Shown here: positions 26,291 to 35,502 of the stretch, piece after piece
How positions within the stretch are numbered: position 1 is the first letter of the stretch
Layout: every line of letters starts with the position of its first letter
NCBI GenBank assembly: GCA_030037775.1
Contig: JASHQB010000327.1
Span: 1 to 58,619, forward strand
Direction of reading: 5' to 3'
DNA: 58,619 bases
Origin: Candidatus Acidiferrales bacterium
GTDB lineage: Bacteria > Acidobacteriota > Terriglobia > Acidiferrales > UBA7541
The notes under the pieces: model-generated
What the model was told of the DNA's origin: nothing
The model's database searches: none
The model's input: the letters and a program-made list of their open reading frames with translations, nothing else
Position numbers and translations under genes: made by a program

Positions 26291-27166
26291 ATGGAAATCA
26301 AAACCGTCGCTGTCGTCGGCGCAGGCACCATGGGCCGCGGAATCGCCTACTGCTCGGCCCTCGCCGGCTACCGCACCATCCTCGAAGATGTTTCCGAGTC
26401 CGTGCTCGAACAGGGCCTCGAATACATCCGGCGCGCGCTCGACGAGGGCATCTCCCGCGGCAAAGTCACGGAAGATCAAAAGAAGAAGTCTCTCGCTTCG
26501 ATTGTGACTTCGCGCTCCGTTCAAGACGCCTGCCGCGAAGCGGACCTCATCATCGAAGCCGTTCCCGAGGAAATGGAAACCAAGCTCGAAATCTTCACGG
26601 TGCTCGACAAGTTCGCGAAGCCCGGCGCCGTCTTCGCCAGCAACACTTCCTCTCTCTCCATCACGGAGATGGCCGCTATCACCTTTCATCCCCAGAATTG
26701 CATCGGCATGCACTTCTTCAATCCGGTTCAAAAGATGAAGCTGCTCGAGATCGTTCGCGGCCTAGAGACCTCGGAGGAAACGCTGTCCGCGTGCGTGGAG
26801 GTCGGCCGTCGCATGGGCAAGGAAGTCGTCGTCGTTCGCGAGTCTCCCGGCTTTGTCACCAGCCGCATCAACGCCATGATAGGCAACGAAGCGTTTTACA
26901 TGCTTCAGGAGGGCGTTGCCACTGCTGCCGATATCGATAAGGCGCTGAAGCTTGGCCTCAATCATCCGATGGGCCCGTTTGAACTTGTAGATCTTGTCGG
27001 GCTCGATGTGCGTTTGAATATCTTGCAGCATCTGCACCGCACCCTCGGTGAGAAGTACCGTCCCTGCCCGCTCCTCGAGCAATACGTCAAAGCCGGTCGT
27101 TTGGGGAAAAAGTCAGGGCGCGGGGTATACGATTACAAAGATGCTGCGGGCAATGCGAAAACCTAG
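26291..27166 (+). CDS. 3-hydroxyacyl-CoA (3-hydroxybutyryl-CoA) dehydrogenase
   Basis: 291 aa. The NAD-binding Rossmann motif VGAGTMGRGIAYCSALAG is at residues 9-26. The catalytic-site segments NTSSLSITEM and GMHFFNPVQKMKLLEIV carry the active His, and GFVTSRINAMIGNEAFYMLQEG and NHPMGPFELVDLVGLD form the C-terminal domain. It oxidises a 3-hydroxyacyl-CoA. In this cluster it would follow the hydratases in beta-oxidation-like steps after ring attack. The start has GGAGAAACA upstream. It lies in the same direction as the cluster, 64 bp after the amidohydrolase. Confidence 0.92.
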   Translation: MEIKTVAVVGAGTMGRGIAYCSALAGYRTILEDVSESVLEQGLEYIRRALDEGISRGKVTEDQKKKSLASIVTSRSVQDACREADLIIEAVPEEMETKLEIFTVLDKFAKPGAVFASNTSSLSITEMAAITFHPQNCIGMHFFNPVQKMKLLEIVRGLETSEETLSACVEVGRRMGKEVVVVRESPGFVTSRINAMIGNEAFYMLQEGVATAADIDKALKLGLNHPMGPFELVDLVGLDVRLNILQHLHRTLGEKYRPCPLLEQYVKAGRLGKKSGRGVYDYKDAAGNAKT

Positions 27167-27187
27167 ATCCTTTACTGGGATTCTGTT

Positions 27188-27751
27188 TTGACCAAGGATA
27201 GACGAACGCTCGTGCCGGACGTATCCGCAAGAATCATTCTCATACGGGGCGACCTCACGGAAATGGATGTGGACGCTATCGTCAACGCTGCCAACAATGA
27301 CCTGCAGCTTGGCGGAGGCGTCGCCGGGGCCATTCGTCGCAAAGGCGGCGCCGGGATTCAGCGTGAATGCAACGCCATCGGCTCGATTCCTGTCGGCGGC
27401 GCGGCAATCACTTCGGGCGGCGAGCTCAAAGCACGTCACGTGATTCACGCCGCCAGTATGCAACTCGGCCGAGCCACCACAGCGCGCGCCTTGCGTGCCT
27501 CTACGGCCCATGCGCTTCGCATCGCCGCGCAAAACAAGCTGAAGACCATCGCATTTCCCGCCGTCGGCACAGGAATCGCCGGTTTCCCTATGCACGAATG
27601 CGCGGAAACCATGCTCGCTGAAGCGGTGAAGCACCTCCACGGCCCCACTTCGTTGGAGCGAGTCTATTTTGTATTGTTCGATGCGTCTTCGCTCGCAACC
27701 TTCGAGCAAACGTGGGAAAAGATGAAAGAGGAAGGAATCGCCGCGTATTGA
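27188..27751 (+). CDS. Macro-domain protein (ADP-ribose/O-acetyl-ADP-ribose hydrolase type)
   Basis: 187 aa, a single macro domain: IILIRGDLTEMDVDAIVNAANNDLQLGGGVAGAIRRKGG (ADP-ribose phosphate loop with the conserved NAAN), then HVIHAAS and FPAVGTGIAGFPMHECAETM. Members bind or hydrolyse ADP-ribose derivatives. It is the last gene of the co-directional cluster, 21 bp after the dehydrogenase. The start is uncertain: TTG 27188 or GTG 27212, the latter giving a more typical N-terminus. No catabolic role is evident. Confidence 0.85.
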   Translation: MTKDRRTLVPDVSARIILIRGDLTEMDVDAIVNAANNDLQLGGGVAGAIRRKGGAGIQRECNAIGSIPVGGAAITSGGELKARHVIHAASMQLGRATTARALRASTAHALRIAAQNKLKTIAFPAVGTGIAGFPMHECAETMLAEAVKHLHGPTSLERVYFVLFDASSLATFEQTWEKMKEEGIAAY

Positions 27752-27773
27752 GGTTCTGAAGTCGCTTCGGCGC

Positions 27774-29864
27774 CTAGGGGTTTGCTGGTTTCGTTGCCGG
27801 AGCCGCCGCGGTCGCTGGTGGCTGGCCGTACGGGACCTTCATATACTTCTCGGCCTCTTGCTGCGCGCCGCCAGTGTTGTCCTTCAATTCCTCAGCCTTC
27901 TGATATTCGTTGACGGCGCGCTCGCGTGAGCCTGTCAGATCGAAAATCTTCCCCAGATAAATATGGCTCCAGACTTCCACCCAGCGGTAGCTCGGATCCA
28001 GGTCGCCGTCCAAAGCGTCTCTGAAGCTATCGGCAGAGGCAGAGTAGTTTTTCTGGTAGAAGAACGCTTCTCCGACGCGGAAATCGGCCAGCGAATTGTT
28101 TGCCTGTAGATCCAGCGCCGCCTGGTACTGCTGAATCGCATCGGCGAACTTCCCTTGTTCTGCCAGGCCCTCCCCGCGCGATATCAGCGCGCGTACGCGC
28201 AGCGTGGGGCTCGCCTTCAGGATATCGTTGTCCGGATCGATCGAAATCCCATCCGGCTTGGGTTCGCCAAAGGTATCAATCGAGAAAGGGCTGCTCGTCC
28301 CGATTATCGACACGGTCTTCGTCACCGCGTTGCCTTCCGTATTCACGCGGATATCCACCGGCATATTGAACGTTTCGATCGGCTGCATCACTTTGCCCAC
28401 GACCTTGAAGCCCTTGGGCGTGCGGTAAACGATGTAATCCAGTTTGAACTCCGGTACGCCTGTGGAGTTAAGCCACTGCGAGAAAAATGCTACGGTGTTC
28501 AGGCGCGGCTGTCCCGCTTTTGCCGGCGGCAGCTTCGCTTCCACGGCCTGCTCGAATTCGTCGATGCTCGCCGTTTTGCCCGCATGCGCTCCATAGAAAT
28601 CATGGAGCAGGGAATCGAAGGACTCGTCACCCATCGAAGTGCGCAGCATATGAAATACCATCGCGCCCTTGTCCACTACCTCCGACAGGTATTGTTGCGA
28701 ATACGGCTGCAGGCTCTGCGCTTGCGAAATCGGCACGCTGTCGTCAAACATCACCGAACCGACCGAGTAATTCGTCAGTTCCCGCCGGAAGCCCGGCTCG
28801 CCCTGTGTTTTCTCGATGTACATGGCGCCGACGTATTGCGCCAAACCATCCGTGACCCACCTGTCCGCCGCCGATGCAGGCAGCACTTGGTTGCCCCACC
28901 ACTGGCTCGCAGCCAGGCTCACCAGCTCCGTCTGATTGATCGTCGTGCCCCAATCCCGCGCGCTTAACAGCAGGACTCCCGGCGCGGAATACCCATCGAG
29001 CGTTCCATCGGGCAACTGCGCGAGGGTAACATTCAGCGACGGCAGTGGCCCGAATTCATTCGAATAATGCATCAGCACGTCCGCAAGCGCATCGGCATAG
29101 CGCGACGTCGTCGCTTTGGCGGAGGGTGGCGCGAACACGGAAATTGTCAGCCCCTGTGCGTTCACCGGCGCCAGTTGCAAATTGCCCGCCACGAACGTGC
29201 CCACGGGCCCGGCATCTTTGCACGTGAACGTGTACACCGCCTGGCCGCTTTCGCCTTCCTTCTCCGCAGGCACTTCGCTCGGGATGGAAGACTGGCCCGT
29301 CCCCGCAACGGCGAAGTCGTCCGGCACCGTGATCTGGAACGTCGCCGTGTATCGATTCGAAGGATAATCCGTCAACGGAAACCAGCGCGCCGGCAGGAGC
29401 AGGTATGCCGAGCTCTTGTCGATCCACGCGAAGCGCACATCCTTGGTCGGACTGTCGTCGTCGTTCGCAAACGCTCCCTCGTACTTAACGACGATTGTCA
29501 CGTGCATGCCCGCTTGCGCATTGGACGGAAGCGTGACCTCCAAATCGAGCGGATTGAACGAATCTCGCCGGAAATCAAGTGTTTGGCCGTCACTGGCGAG
29601 CTTCACCGAAACAACCTGTAAGTCAGGATGCAGCTCCAGGAGTATCGTCCGCGAGGCCGATTTTGCCACCAGCTCGACGCTGGCTTCCGCTGCCATACTC
29701 TGCTCGTTTGGCCGGAGCGTGGCTTTCACGTCGTAATGCACGGCATCGAAATCGAACTTCGGGAGCTGCTGCGCCTTTGCCCACGTTGCACCAAACGCCG
29801 CCAGCGCAAGAAGGCTCAGGGTCCGCAGGCCCGCTCTTTTGATGGTCATGGAATGTCCGGTCAT
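27774..29864 (-). CDS. M1 aminopeptidase-like protein with inactive metal site plus C-terminal TPRs
   Basis: 696 aa with a signal peptide (LRTLSLLALAAFGATWAKAQ). An M1-type N-domain (about 37-235) precedes a region aligning with the catalytic domain. Where active M1 enzymes have HExxH-x18-E, this protein has S316-L-A-A-S320-QWWGN and D339 (VTDG instead of NEG), so all zinc ligands and the general base are lost. The region from about 560 holds TPR-like helices (RGEGLAEQGKFADAIQQYQAALDLQANNSLADFRVGEAFFYQKNY). It is probably a periplasmic pseudopeptidase acting as a scaffold or binding protein (inference). It lies 7 bp downstream of lpxB on the same strand and may end that transcript. Confidence 0.8.
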   Translation of the reverse strand: MTGHSMTIKRAGLRTLSLLALAAFGATWAKAQQLPKFDFDAVHYDVKATLRPNEQSMAAEASVELVAKSASRTILLELHPDLQVVSVKLASDGQTLDFRRDSFNPLDLEVTLPSNAQAGMHVTIVVKYEGAFANDDDSPTKDVRFAWIDKSSAYLLLPARWFPLTDYPSNRYTATFQITVPDDFAVAGTGQSSIPSEVPAEKEGESGQAVYTFTCKDAGPVGTFVAGNLQLAPVNAQGLTISVFAPPSAKATTSRYADALADVLMHYSNEFGPLPSLNVTLAQLPDGTLDGYSAPGVLLLSARDWGTTINQTELVSLAASQWWGNQVLPASAADRWVTDGLAQYVGAMYIEKTQGEPGFRRELTNYSVGSVMFDDSVPISQAQSLQPYSQQYLSEVVDKGAMVFHMLRTSMGDESFDSLLHDFYGAHAGKTASIDEFEQAVEAKLPPAKAGQPRLNTVAFFSQWLNSTGVPEFKLDYIVYRTPKGFKVVGKVMQPIETFNMPVDIRVNTEGNAVTKTVSIIGTSSPFSIDTFGEPKPDGISIDPDNDILKASPTLRVRALISRGEGLAEQGKFADAIQQYQAALDLQANNSLADFRVGEAFFYQKNYSASADSFRDALDGDLDPSYRWVEVWSHIYLGKIFDLTGSRERAVNEYQKAEELKDNTGGAQQEAEKYMKVPYGQPPATAAAPATKPANP

Positions 29865-29871
29865 TAGAGTA

Positions 29872-31032
29872 TCAAAGGGCCTCGGTCAGTTGCCCGCTTG
29901 GATTTGGCGGAAGCATCGCCGCGATGATCTCCGCGGCGCGGTCAATTGTTCCGCCTGCCCCAAGCTTGCTTCGCACAGCGGCTAGGTCCCTCTTCTGCCG
30001 CTCGCGTGCCTCGGGTGAGTCCAACAGTCTCCGCAGCTCTTTTTCCAGCGCCGAAGCCGTGAACTTCTCCTGAATCAGTTCCGGCGCCACTTGCCGCCCC
30101 GAAATCAGATTCACCATGGCGAAAAGAGACGTCGTCACCAGCCTTCGTGCAATCATCGCCGTCAACCGCGAAAGCCGGTAAACTACCACCATGGGCGTGC
30201 CCAGCAGCGCCGCCTCCACTGTCGCCGTTCCGCTGGACACAATTGCGCAGTCTGCAGCGGCTAGCGTGTTGTATGTCGCACTCTCCGCCAAGACCCAGCG
30301 CGCCCCGTTTCGCTCGTATCTGCCAAAGGCATCACGTTTCAAGCCGGGCGCGACCGCCACCACGAATTGAACATCGGGGTCCTTCTGTATGCGCGCGCAG
30401 GTTTCCGCGATGGCCGGCATGCTCCGGCGAATTTCGCTCGGCCGGCTTCCCGGCAAGATAGCCACGATTTGCTGCTTCGCGTCTAGGCCGAATCGCGCCG
30501 CGAATTCTTCCCGCGTCATCGTCGCATGCACGGAATCAACCAGAGGATGCCCGACAAAACTCACGGTTACGCCGGCCTTGCGGTAAATCTCTTCCTCAAA
30601 CGGAAAAATAACCAGCACGCGCTCGAACCGCCGTTGAATCCACCGCATTCTTCGCGGCCGCCACGCCCATATCTGCGGACTGATAAAGTAAACGTTGCGA
30701 AAGCCGTGTTTCTTCAGCCGGCGCGCCAATCCAAAATTAAATCCCGGAGAATCGACGGTAATCGCTAGCGCTGGCTTCCGCCGCACCGCTTCGCGCTCGA
30801 GCATTCGCCACGCCCGCCACACCGCCGGCAACCGGTGAAAAACTTCGGTGATTCCGACCACCGCAATCGTCGACGCATCCGCCACGAGTTCCACGCCTGC
30901 TTCGCGCATTCTCGGGCCGCCCATGCCGAACACATGGGCCCCGGTTCGCTTTTGCAGCGCCTCGGCCAACCGCGCCGCGTACATGTCCCCCGACGCTTCG
31001 CCGGCCGAAATCAGAATTTGCGGCGGCGCCAT
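29872..31032 (-). CDS. lpxB: Lipid-A-disaccharide synthase
   Basis: 386-aa GT19 glycosyltransferase that joins UDP-2,3-diacylglucosamine and lipid X to form the lipid A disaccharide at the inner membrane. The N-terminal signature ILISAGEASGDMYAARLAEAL, then VFGMGGPRMREAGVE, DSPGFNFGLARRLK, YFISPQIWAWRPRR, VGHPLVDSV, LPGSRPSEI and SSGTATVEAALLGTPMVVVYR are all present. Shows that the organism makes lipid A. It lies downstream of a heterodimeric ABC exporter on the same strand, with a 67-bp gap. Confidence 0.95.
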   Translation of the reverse strand: MAPPQILISAGEASGDMYAARLAEALQKRTGAHVFGMGGPRMREAGVELVADASTIAVVGITEVFHRLPAVWRAWRMLEREAVRRKPALAITVDSPGFNFGLARRLKKHGFRNVYFISPQIWAWRPRRMRWIQRRFERVLVIFPFEEEIYRKAGVTVSFVGHPLVDSVHATMTREEFAARFGLDAKQQIVAILPGSRPSEIRRSMPAIAETCARIQKDPDVQFVVAVAPGLKRDAFGRYERNGARWVLAESATYNTLAAADCAIVSSGTATVEAALLGTPMVVVYRLSRLTAMIARRLVTTSLFAMVNLISGRQVAPELIQEKFTASALEKELRRLLDSPEARERQKRDLAAVRSKLGAGGTIDRAAEIIAAMLPPNPSGQLTEAL

Positions 31033-31099
31033 TCGCGGCTATTCCTCGCCAATGCCAAGCCGCCGCTCTCTCGCCCCCGGCGCGCAACGCCATAGGTGC

Positions 31100-32974
31100 T
31101 CAGTCATTCGCGGGCAGAGATGTTCCGGCGGGTTCAATCACGGGAGCGGAAAGTCGCAGCTCCTGGTCTTTGTACTGCAACTGATAAAGTCGATAGTAAA
31201 TGCCTCGGCGCGCCAACAGCTCCTGATGCGTGCCCTCCTCTCGCAATCTGCTCTTGTGGAAGACCAGGATGCGGTCCGCATGCTGAATTGTGCTTAACCG
31301 GTGCGCGATCACTACCGCCGTGCGCCCGGAGAGCAGACGATCCACCGCGCCGCGAATCAGCGTCTCCGTCTGCGTATCGACGCTTGATGTCGCCTCGTCC
31401 AGTATCAGGAAGCACGGATTGTGTGCTAGTGCCCGCGCGAAGCTGATCAATTGGCGCTGCCCCACCGAAAGCGTGGCCCCGCGCTCGGAGACTTCCGTCG
31501 CCATACCGTGCGCCAGCGAATCCACGAAGGGTCCCAGTCCGACCTGCTCCAAGGCTCTGTGCACATCGTCCCTACTGATCGATTCGGTACCCAGTCGTAC
31601 GTTGGATTCGATCGTCCCGCTGAAAAGGAACGGATCCTGCAACACAATTCCGAACAGCCGCCGCAGGCCCTGCAAATCCAGTTCACGAATATTGATCCCG
31701 TCCAGCAGGATTTCGCCGCGCTGGATGTCGTAAAAGCGCAGCAAGAGCTGGATGACCGTCGTTTTGCCCGCACCGGTATGCCCGACGATCGCAACGTTCT
31801 GCCCCGGCGCCACGCGGAACGACACGTCGCGCAGCACCCAATCTTCTTCCTTCGGATTCTCGCCGCCCCGATACGCGAACCACACATTGCGAAATTCGAT
31901 TTCGCCGCGCGGAATTTCGAGCGGTATGGTCTTCGCCGCTGACTGCACCGTGAGCGGCTCATCCAGCAGCTTGAAAATGCGCTCCGAGGCCGCCATCGCC
32001 GATTGCAGAATATTGAATTTTTCACTCAAGTCCTGAATGGGCATGAAGAACCGCTGCGAATACATGAAAAATGCCGTCACTAGCCCGATCTGCAGCCCCC
32101 CGATCAGCACGCGAAGGCCGCCAAACCAAAAGATCAGCGCGTAGGCGCAAGAGGACAGGAGCTCAATCGCCGGGTAGAAGAGCGCGAAGGCCAGAATGGC
32201 CTTCTTGAAAGCAACATTGTAAATGCTGTTCAGCTCCGTGAACTGCTCGCGCGCCTTACGCTCGCGGTTGAACAGCTGGATGATCGCCATTCCGCTGATG
32301 TGCTCTTGCAGGAATGCGTTGATCCGCGCAATCGCCGTGCGGATGCGTCGATTTGCGTCGCGCACGCTATTGCGGAAAATCCACGTCACTCCGAGCATCA
32401 ACGGCAGGACCGCAAACGCCGCAAACGCCAGCCGCCAATTTAGTTTCAGCATGTACGCAACCGCGGCGATCAAGAAACAAAAATCGTTGACCATGGCCAC
32501 CACGCCGGCCGCGAACAGGTCGTTCAGCGCGTCTACGTCCGTGGTGACCCGCGTGACCAGTCGCCCTAACGGCGTACGGTCAAAAAAGCTCATGGGCAGC
32601 CGCTGCAGATGTCCGAAGATCTGCTTGCGCAGGTCGTACATCGTTTGCTGCCCAACGGACTGCATGATGCGCACCTGGCCGTACTGGAAGGCAAAGAGCA
32701 GAATCAGCGTTGCCATGAAAGCCAGCGATATCCATACGATTCCATGGAACGCGACGCTCGCGGCGATCTTGTGCTCCAGCGCTGGGGTGATGTCGTGGTC
32801 GATCACGTCGGCGAAGAGCTTCGGCCCCACGAGTTGCAACGGCGTGACAATGATAGTCAGCCCGATGGCGAGGAACACCCGCCACTTGTAGGGCTTCAGA
32901 TACTCGAGCAGGCGGCGCGTCAGTTGCGCGTCGTAGATCCGCCCTAGCTTTTCTTCCTCGTGGTGGTCGCTCAT
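31100..32974 (-). CDS. ABC exporter half-transporter, subunit B (consensus catalytic Glu, variant signature)
   Basis: 624 aa: an ABC_membrane domain of about six transmembrane helices (residues about 30-330) and a nucleotide-binding domain (about 355-600). Walker A is GHTGAGKTT, Walker B LILDEATSSVD with the catalytic Glu, and the H-loop IAHRLSTIQ. The signature is LSVGQRQ rather than LSGGQ. Its start overlaps the stop of the upstream ABC gene by 4 bp, so the two surely form a heterodimer. Placed before lpxB, it may export a lipid, in the manner of MsbA, or a drug. Substrate is unproven. Confidence 0.9.
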   Translation of the reverse strand: MSDHHEEEKLGRIYDAQLTRRLLEYLKPYKWRVFLAIGLTIIVTPLQLVGPKLFADVIDHDITPALEHKIAASVAFHGIVWISLAFMATLILLFAFQYGQVRIMQSVGQQTMYDLRKQIFGHLQRLPMSFFDRTPLGRLVTRVTTDVDALNDLFAAGVVAMVNDFCFLIAAVAYMLKLNWRLAFAAFAVLPLMLGVTWIFRNSVRDANRRIRTAIARINAFLQEHISGMAIIQLFNRERKAREQFTELNSIYNVAFKKAILAFALFYPAIELLSSCAYALIFWFGGLRVLIGGLQIGLVTAFFMYSQRFFMPIQDLSEKFNILQSAMAASERIFKLLDEPLTVQSAAKTIPLEIPRGEIEFRNVWFAYRGGENPKEEDWVLRDVSFRVAPGQNVAIVGHTGAGKTTVIQLLLRFYDIQRGEILLDGINIRELDLQGLRRLFGIVLQDPFLFSGTIESNVRLGTESISRDDVHRALEQVGLGPFVDSLAHGMATEVSERGATLSVGQRQLISFARALAHNPCFLILDEATSSVDTQTETLIRGAVDRLLSGRTAVVIAHRLSTIQHADRILVFHKSRLREEGTHQELLARRGIYYRLYQLQYKDQELRLSAPVIEPAGTSLPAND

Positions 32975-34917
32975 TCTCTGGCCAATTCTTCTTCCAGCAG
33001 CTGTTTCTGATACAGTTCCGCGTAATAGCCGCCCACTCCGATCAGTTCTTCGTGGGTGCCCCGTTCGATAATTTGCCCGTCGTGCAGCACGATGATCTGC
33101 TCCGCATCGCGGACCGTGGAGCAGCGATGGGAAATCAGTACCGTCGTGCGCCGCTTCATCACATCTTCCAGCCCTTGCAGAATCTTTTCTTCCGTGTCTG
33201 TATCGACGCTCGAGAACGCGTCATCCAGAATCAGGATTTGCGGGTCACGGATCAACGCCCGCGCCAGCGTGGTCCGCTGCTTTTGGCCGCCGGAAAGCGT
33301 AATGCCCCGCTCGCCCACCAGCGTTTCGTACCGCAGCGGGAAATCCGAAATATCGCCCGACACGCTGGCGATCTGCGCAGCGTCCTCCACCGCATTCGTG
33401 GTTGGCATGTCCACGCCGAAGGCGATGTTCTCGCGAATCGTCTCGCTGAATAAGAACGCGTCTTGCGGCACGAATCCGATGGCCCTTCTCAGCTCTTCGA
33501 GCGGCCATTCGCGAATCGACCTGCCGCCGATGAAAAGCGTGTCCGGCGGTGCTTCCCACAGCCGCGCGATCAGCGCCGCGAGAGTCGTCTTCCCGCTGCC
33601 GGTCGGCCCCACGATCGCCACCGTCGAGCCCGCCGGGATTTGCAAATTGATGTTGCGGAGCACTGGCTCATTCGCGCCCGCGCTTTCCGCCCGCTGCGTG
33701 CCGTTTCCGCTGCGCGTGGTGGGATAGGTAAACGTCAAATCACGAAATTCAATTTCGCCGAGGATCGCCGGCTCTTCCGTTGGCTGCGGCTTCGCATCTC
33801 TGATGCCGGGCTTCGCGTCCAGGATGTAGTTCAGTCGGCCCATCGACGCCGCCCCGCGCTGAAAAATGTTGGTCACGAATCCCAAGGCAACCATAGGAAA
33901 CACCAGCAAGCCCACAAAGAAATAAAACGCTGTAAGGGCACCCAGCGACATCCGCCCCTGAATCACCATGCGGCTGCCTTCCCACAGCACGAACAGAATC
34001 GAGAATCCTATGATTGTTGTCAGCGCGGGGAAGAACATGCTCCACGCCCGAATCATCCGAATATTCTGACCGACGTACTGCCGATTCGCCTCGTCGAACG
34101 AGCGCATCTCCGCGGCCTCTTGGCCATAGGCCCGCACCACGCGGATTCCCGCTAAATTTTCCTGCGCCTTCGCTGAAAGTGTGGCCAGCATGGCCTGGAT
34201 CTTCGCTTGCAAATCGTGAATCACGGTGCCGAAGTATCGCACCACGACGAAAACCACAGGCACGGGGCTGAGCACCTCGAGCGTCAGCACCGGCGACAAT
34301 TTCAGCATCACCGCGATGGCCACCGCCATTCCCACGATTGTGTTCGCGCTGTACATGATTCCTGGACCCAGCACCATGCGCACTGCGCTCAAATCGTTCG
34401 TGCAACGCGACATCAATTCGCCGGTCCGGTTGCGCACATAAAACTCGGGCTCCATCCGCACGAGGTGGGCCAGCAGCTCGTTTCGCAAATCGAATTCGAT
34501 GTCCCTCGAAATGCTGATCAGCAACCAGCGGGAAGCGAAGGAAAAAATCCCTTTCAGCACCACTACGCCGACCAGTAACGAACACAACACCTCGAGCGTA
34601 TGGCGGCTGTCCGGGTGATAGAGATGAAGAATTGGACTCAGCACCGAATGCCACAACCCTCCAGCACCGGTAGCGCGAGTCGCCGCGGTCAGGTTCGGCA
34701 TTGGTTCTGCGGCGCCGGTCAGGCAGTCGGTGATGATGCCGATAATCAGCGGAGGGAACGCCCCGATCAGCCCCATCAGCAGCAACGTAAACAGCCCGAA
34801 CGCGGTCGTTCCTTTGTACGGGCGCAGATAGGGAATCAGCCTTCGCAGCTCCGCCCAGGCTTTCACCTTCTTTTGCTGCGGCTTCGTTGTCGCGGCGCTT
34901 TGTGCGGCTGCGCTCAT
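32971..34917 (-). CDS. ABC exporter half-transporter, subunit A (degenerate Walker B)
   Basis: 648 aa: N-terminal ABC_membrane domain (about 30-350) and nucleotide-binding domain (about 385-630). Walker A is GPTGSGKTT, the signature is the consensus LSGGQKQR, and Walker B is LILDDAFSSVD with Asp in place of the catalytic Glu. The His switch is ISHRCSTV. Together with the downstream partner, which has LSVGQ and a normal Glu, the defects fall in one composite ATP site. This is the known design of heterodimeric exporters such as MdlAB, BmrCD and TM287/288. The upstream lipoprotein gene ends one base before the ATG at 34917. Confidence 0.9.
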   Translation of the reverse strand: MSAAAQSAATTKPQQKKVKAWAELRRLIPYLRPYKGTTAFGLFTLLLMGLIGAFPPLIIGIITDCLTGAAEPMPNLTAATRATGAGGLWHSVLSPILHLYHPDSRHTLEVLCSLLVGVVVLKGIFSFASRWLLISISRDIEFDLRNELLAHLVRMEPEFYVRNRTGELMSRCTNDLSAVRMVLGPGIMYSANTIVGMAVAIAVMLKLSPVLTLEVLSPVPVVFVVVRYFGTVIHDLQAKIQAMLATLSAKAQENLAGIRVVRAYGQEAAEMRSFDEANRQYVGQNIRMIRAWSMFFPALTTIIGFSILFVLWEGSRMVIQGRMSLGALTAFYFFVGLLVFPMVALGFVTNIFQRGAASMGRLNYILDAKPGIRDAKPQPTEEPAILGEIEFRDLTFTYPTTRSGNGTQRAESAGANEPVLRNINLQIPAGSTVAIVGPTGSGKTTLAALIARLWEAPPDTLFIGGRSIREWPLEELRRAIGFVPQDAFLFSETIRENIAFGVDMPTTNAVEDAAQIASVSGDISDFPLRYETLVGERGITLSGGQKQRTTLARALIRDPQILILDDAFSSVDTDTEEKILQGLEDVMKRRTTVLISHRCSTVRDAEQIIVLHDGQIIERGTHEELIGVGGYYAELYQKQLLEEELARE

Positions 34918-35496
34918 TTACCTTTCGTCGACCGGCTCCAGGCTCGGCAACTCACCCAGGAAATTCTGATAATTTCGGTCCAACGTCTCGTAACGCTTCG
35001 CTTCTGGATTCCAGCGAATCTCGTACGTCAGCATGTACCCGCCCGCCGGTTTCTGCAGCGGAGTGAAATAAAGCTCCAGGCCGTTCTTCGGATCGTCTTC
35101 CTTCTGCACGCGCCAGCCATCCACGGCCGCGATCGGCTGCCCGCCCAGGAAACCCTTGGGATTCTTCAAGTGCTCATCGACCAGCAACACTTCGTTCCAC
35201 GAGCTGCCGTCCTTCTCAATAATCGCCGCGCGCGTCACCAACAATCCCGGCGCCATCGTCTCCGGCGTGATTTTCACCTTGTTGATGATGAGGGCCTCTT
35301 CCTTCCCGTTCTTCGCCAGATCCCCGTACGCAATCACGTCTGTTTCCAGTCCAAATAGCTTTTGCGCCACCGTGTCCACTTCCGGCGGATACGATGGCAC
35401 CGCCTTCGCCGCCTCCGTATTTGGATGCCCGCTGTCGCTGCACGATGCACCCAATAACCCCGCGCACAGCAAGACCGCCAGTGAAAGTTTTCGCAT
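34918..35496 (-). CDS. Putative lipoprotein of unknown function
   Basis: 192 aa with a lipoprotein signal peptide (LAVLLCAGLLGASC, lipobox GASC at residues 16-19). The mature part is rich in beta structure with no motif I recognise (DVIAYGDLAKNGKEEALIINKV, LLVDEHLKNPKGFLGG). It directly precedes the ABC exporter pair (adjacent, no gap), so it may be an accessory envelope protein of that exporter (inference). Confidence 0.7.
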   Translation of the reverse strand: MRKLSLAVLLCAGLLGASCSDSGHPNTEAAKAVPSYPPEVDTVAQKLFGLETDVIAYGDLAKNGKEEALIINKVKITPETMAPGLLVTRAAIIEKDGSSWNEVLLVDEHLKNPKGFLGGQPIAAVDGWRVQKEDDPKNGLELYFTPLQKPAGGYMLTYEIRWNPEAKRYETLDRNYQNFLGELPSLEPVDER

Positions 35497-35502
35497 GTTC
35501 TC

